Under the pieces are notes generated by a model. The model had not been told where the DNA came from. It did no database searches and was given only the letters and a program-made list of their open reading frames with translations. 64,000 nt of DNA from Thermodesulfovibrionales bacterium (GTDB taxonomy: Bacteria > Nitrospirota > Thermodesulfovibrionia > Thermodesulfovibrionales > Dissulfurispiraceae): contig JAOAGP010000039.1 of NCBI GenBank assembly GCA_026415695.1, positions 1 to 64,000 on the forward strand, in the 5' to 3' direction. Positions 61,855 to 64,000 of the stretch are shown here, piece after piece. The first letter of the stretch is position 1, and each line of letters starts with the position of its first letter. A program made the translations under genes and the position numbers.

Positions 61855-62870
61855 CCTTGTGTGAGAGGATGTTTTGGATTTATGCCTAAAATGCCTTTAT
61901 TACCGTCTAATAAAGCAGAAAGTAATATCTTAAATCTATGCAATCTCTTTCTTCTGATAGCATTTACAAAGAGAAGAAAAAGATAGGTATACTTGTGAAA
62001 CAAATAAAAAAGTCCTCTTCTCATAAGACAATATCTCTCAAAATATACCTCATTTCTGAAGGCATAATAGACAGTGTTATCATTGCCACCTAATATTAAC
62101 GCATCAAAAGGATTTCCAAAACTACCCCTACACCACCAAGACATCTGTATATCTCTTATGATTGCATTTGTGATAACAAAAATCACTCCCCCTTTACAAG
62201 TGATACGATGTGTATATTCTAAATCATCCACATAGAGACCAAATGCTTGGTTTGGTAAACCATGCTTATCTATGACCTTTTTATTAAAAAAAAGCCCGCT
62301 ATATACTGAATAGGGCACCCTTATCTTATTGTTGGTTGCAGAATCAAGATTTAGTGGTTTATACCTTCTTAATAGCCTTCTTGGGATATCAAATATGTGG
62401 AATCTCCTGAAGGCAGACTTGAATTTAAGGGTATGTTCAAATACCCCCTCTTTTAAGTCAGAGATGTGGTCATATCTCATGGCACTTAAAATAGTGTCTT
62501 CATAACCATATTCTTTTACAACATCCTCGTAGTTTTTTATCAAGACCTCTATACATCCATCCTGTAATTCTGCATCATCATCTAATACCATTACATAGTT
62601 TTGCCTTGCTTCTTGTGCTGACATTAATCCAGTTTTAAATCCATAAGCAGAGCCCATGTTTGTATCCAATAGGATTAATGTTGTGTTGATATCTTCAAAT
62701 CTATCCGCTAAAGACCTGTTTAATTGATATCTAATCCCATTGCCGACTATTATAAAATTTCTTATTCCTTGTGTGATACAGGATGCCAAAGACTTAAATA
62801 GCAATTCTTTTCTATCACCGTATGTGACGGTCACAATCACTATGTCATCTAAAGGTATCATATCTTTCAA
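61851..62870 (-). CDS. Glycosyltransferase family 2
   Basis: 339 residues. GT-A motifs: IVIVTVTYGDRKELLFKSLA, IIVGNGIRYQL, LLDTNMGSAYGFKTGL, NYVMVLDDDAELQD (DxD metal site) and YVDDLEYTHRI. Similar in general plan to GlfT-like and rhamnosyl transferases; acceptor unknown. It overlaps the polymerase/ligase gene by 4 bases, so the cluster is translated as a chain. Confidence 0.88.
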   Translation of the reverse strand: MKDMIPLDDIVIVTVTYGDRKELLFKSLASCITQGIRNFIIVGNGIRYQLNRSLADRFEDINTTLILLDTNMGSAYGFKTGLMSAQEARQNYVMVLDDDAELQDGCIEVLIKNYEDVVKEYGYEDTILSAMRYDHISDLKEGVFEHTLKFKSAFRRFHIFDIPRRLLRRYKPLNLDSATNNKIRVPYSVYSGLFFNKKVIDKHGLPNQAFGLYVDDLEYTHRITCKGGVIFVITNAIIRDIQMSWWCRGSFGNPFDALILGGNDNTVYYAFRNEVYFERYCLMRRGLFYLFHKYTYLFLLFVNAIRRKRLHRFKILLSALLDGNKGILGINPKHPLTQG

Positions 62871-64000
62871 CCCTTGTAAGTCAATAACATACCGGTAAAT
62901 AAGGCAAAGAGATGTGATGTGCCAAAGGATAATATCTGATTATCGGTTGTAGTAGATAAGAGCAATACAATGTTAAAAACAAATATTGCATAGCCAACAA
63001 GAGTATTTCTCTGCATGTAAGCTCTACGAATAACCACAAAGAAAAGCATGAAAAAAGACAAAAATCCTAATATTCCAAAACTGACCATCATATACAATAA
63101 CGAGTTGTGAGGTTGACTAATCCTTAAAAAAATCTCATCAATATTATCGGAACGATGTCTTACTATCTCGTTACTATAACTCCCAGTGCCATGACCAAAT
63201 AGAGGTTTTTCTTTTATAAGAACTAATGCCTTATCCCACATGTATAGTCTTAGCCCAATGGATGTATTTGGATTACCCCCTTTATACTCCTTTATGTCAT
63301 CAAACACAGCCTTTATCCTATGTTCAAGTGTTGGAGAGAGGATTATGGTTATGATAACTACAAGGATGGCAAGAGGTATAACGATTAAAGGTCTTATCCT
63401 CCCTAAAATGTTTGATATGATAAATGGCAAGCCTATAATGAGGATAGCAAAACCAATCCTGCCAATACCTAACATTAGAGCTGTTAAAAATAGTAGAATT
63501 GCTGTTACACACACAAATCTCATGTGATTGTCTGATAACTTATATACAAAAGAGACAACCCAAATCCCAAAGGCAAGCATAACTGACAGAGTTATGTGCT
63601 TAATGAATCCCCTTGGGAAGTCTTCCACAGGGATTATGCCTATGGATTGTGCAATAACTATTAAAGATGTGGTTATAAGCCCCAGTAGAAATGAAAAAAT
63701 GTATCTCTTTTTTTCTTCATCATTTGGGTTTATTGCAAAAATTACCAAAGCATATACCCAAATGAGCGACCTTTTAGCAAAAGAAATCCCAGAATTGAGA
63801 TCCGAAGTCCATAACAACCCTATCCAATGTAACAAAACAAATACCAACACAGCTATCCCAATGTCTGTTTTAAAAAAGGAGGTTATCTTTGAGAGGTTTA
63901 ACCTACGGGATACAATATTGATCACTAAAAGTATAATCCCTGATATCTCAGCTGGACTTGTGGCTACAGGTATTAGAAAAAAGAAAAGCATAGTGCTAAA
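62867..64000 (-). CDS. O-antigen ligase/polymerase family membrane protein (start may lie outside window)
   Basis: Multi-pass inner-membrane protein of the WaaL/Wzy family: ten or so hydrophobic helices across 375 residues, with the periplasmic loop LYMWDKALVLIKEKPLFGHG, then GSYSNEIVRHRS and QPHNSLLYMMVSFGILGFL, the conserved signature in the large loop. An ATG lies at 63991 but the frame stays open to base 64000, so the true start could be upstream. It either ligates the polymer to lipid A or polymerises repeat units; sequence alone does not decide. Confidence 0.85.
   Translation of the reverse strand, partial: FSTMLFFFLIPVATSPAEISGIILLVINIVSRRLNLSKITSFFKTDIGIAVLVFVLLHWIGLLWTSDLNSGISFAKRSLIWVYALVIFAINPNDEEKKRYIFSFLLGLITTSLIVIAQSIGIIPVEDFPRGFIKHITLSVMLAFGIWVVSFVYKLSDNHMRFVCVTAILLFLTALMLGIGRIGFAILIIGLPFIISNILGRIRPLIVIPLAILVVIITIILSPTLEHRIKAVFDDIKEYKGGNPNTSIGLRLYMWDKALVLIKEKPLFGHGTGSYSNEIVRHRSDNIDEIFLRISQPHNSLLYMMVSFGILGFLSFFMLFFVVIRRAYMQRNTLVGYAIFVFNIVLLLSTTTDNQILSFGTSHLFALFTGMLLTYKG

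Noticed and set aside
1-64000. CRISPR arrays, tRNA, rRNA genes and insertion sequences
   Set aside because: No regular direct repeats, cloverleaf-like segments, rRNA stretches or transposase frames were seen; gaps between genes are all below about 205 bases.

Overview
The window comes from a low-G+C, Gram-negative bacterium. Envelope genes show an outer membrane: TolQ-TolR-TolA-TolB, a polysaccharide cluster, a lytic transglycosylase and an M23-bactofilin pair. Motility and signalling genes (PilT, a chemoreceptor, HD-GYP proteins, several receiver proteins) are dense, and lactate and propionate genes suggest an organic-acid-using, probably anaerobic life. The protein-only RNase P of the Aquifex (HARP) type and the signalling architectures fit Nitrospirota (Thermodesulfovibrio-like) or a related deltaproteobacterial-type lineage. 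This is a best guess from gene content, not a measured placement. No gene-free stretch exceeds about 205 bases, and I see no rRNA, tRNA or CRISPR array.

Layout. 1-1.6 kb: end of a pilus retraction ATPase gene and a receiver-like protein. 1.7-4.6 kb (-): midA, nadA and a lytic transglycosylase. 4.7-5.4 kb (+): rpsP-khpA, closed by a clear terminator. 5.4-10.4 kb (-): tolQ-tolR-tolA-tolB-aroF-ruvC-ruvA, read as one transcription unit. 10.6-12.9 kb (+): hemY and holB. 12.9-15.8 kb (-): radical SAM/B12 protein and phosphohexomutase. 15.9-21 kb (+): isochorismatase-family hydrolase, then an Fe-S/sulfur unit (IscR-like regulator, TusA, NifS-like protein, IscU) into which a restriction-modification pair has been inserted. 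21-31 kb (+): a tailed response regulator, valS, a repeat protein, nadC, purM, M23 peptidase, bactofilin, thioesterase, DUF815 ATPase and an HD-GYP protein. 31-34.4 kb: a zinc-binding-domain chemoreceptor facing znuC/znuA. 34.6-44.2 kb (+): DUF457 protein, queE, a PhnD-like binding protein with a two-CW histidine kinase, a receiver and a phosphatase-YkgJ fusion, then glnS and nagZ. 44.3-52.3 kb: propionyl-CoA-synthetase-like ligase, an HD-GYP relative, a receiver-NuoE fusion, ubiE, and a lactate-oxidation unit. 52.4-58.3 kb (+): MoxR-DUF58-transglutaminase, then rsmE-rsfS-rlmH and the RNase P. 58.3-64 kb (-): polysaccharide cluster running off the right edge.

Most notable: (1) a NifS-like protein inside an isc-type operon that lacks the PLP-binding lysine (Gln201) and two further PLP contacts but keeps the catalytic Cys; (2) a restriction-modification pair between nifS and iscU; (3) a HARP-type protein-only RNase P next to rRNA-modification genes; (4) two genes, rsfS and the DUF58 gene, whose conserved N-termini can apparently only be reached from an AUA codon; (5) unusual fusions: receiver-NuoE, dual-specificity phosphatase-YkgJ, and HTH-DNA methyltransferase; (6) a zinc-binding-domain chemoreceptor convergent with a zinc-uptake pair that has no permease gene.
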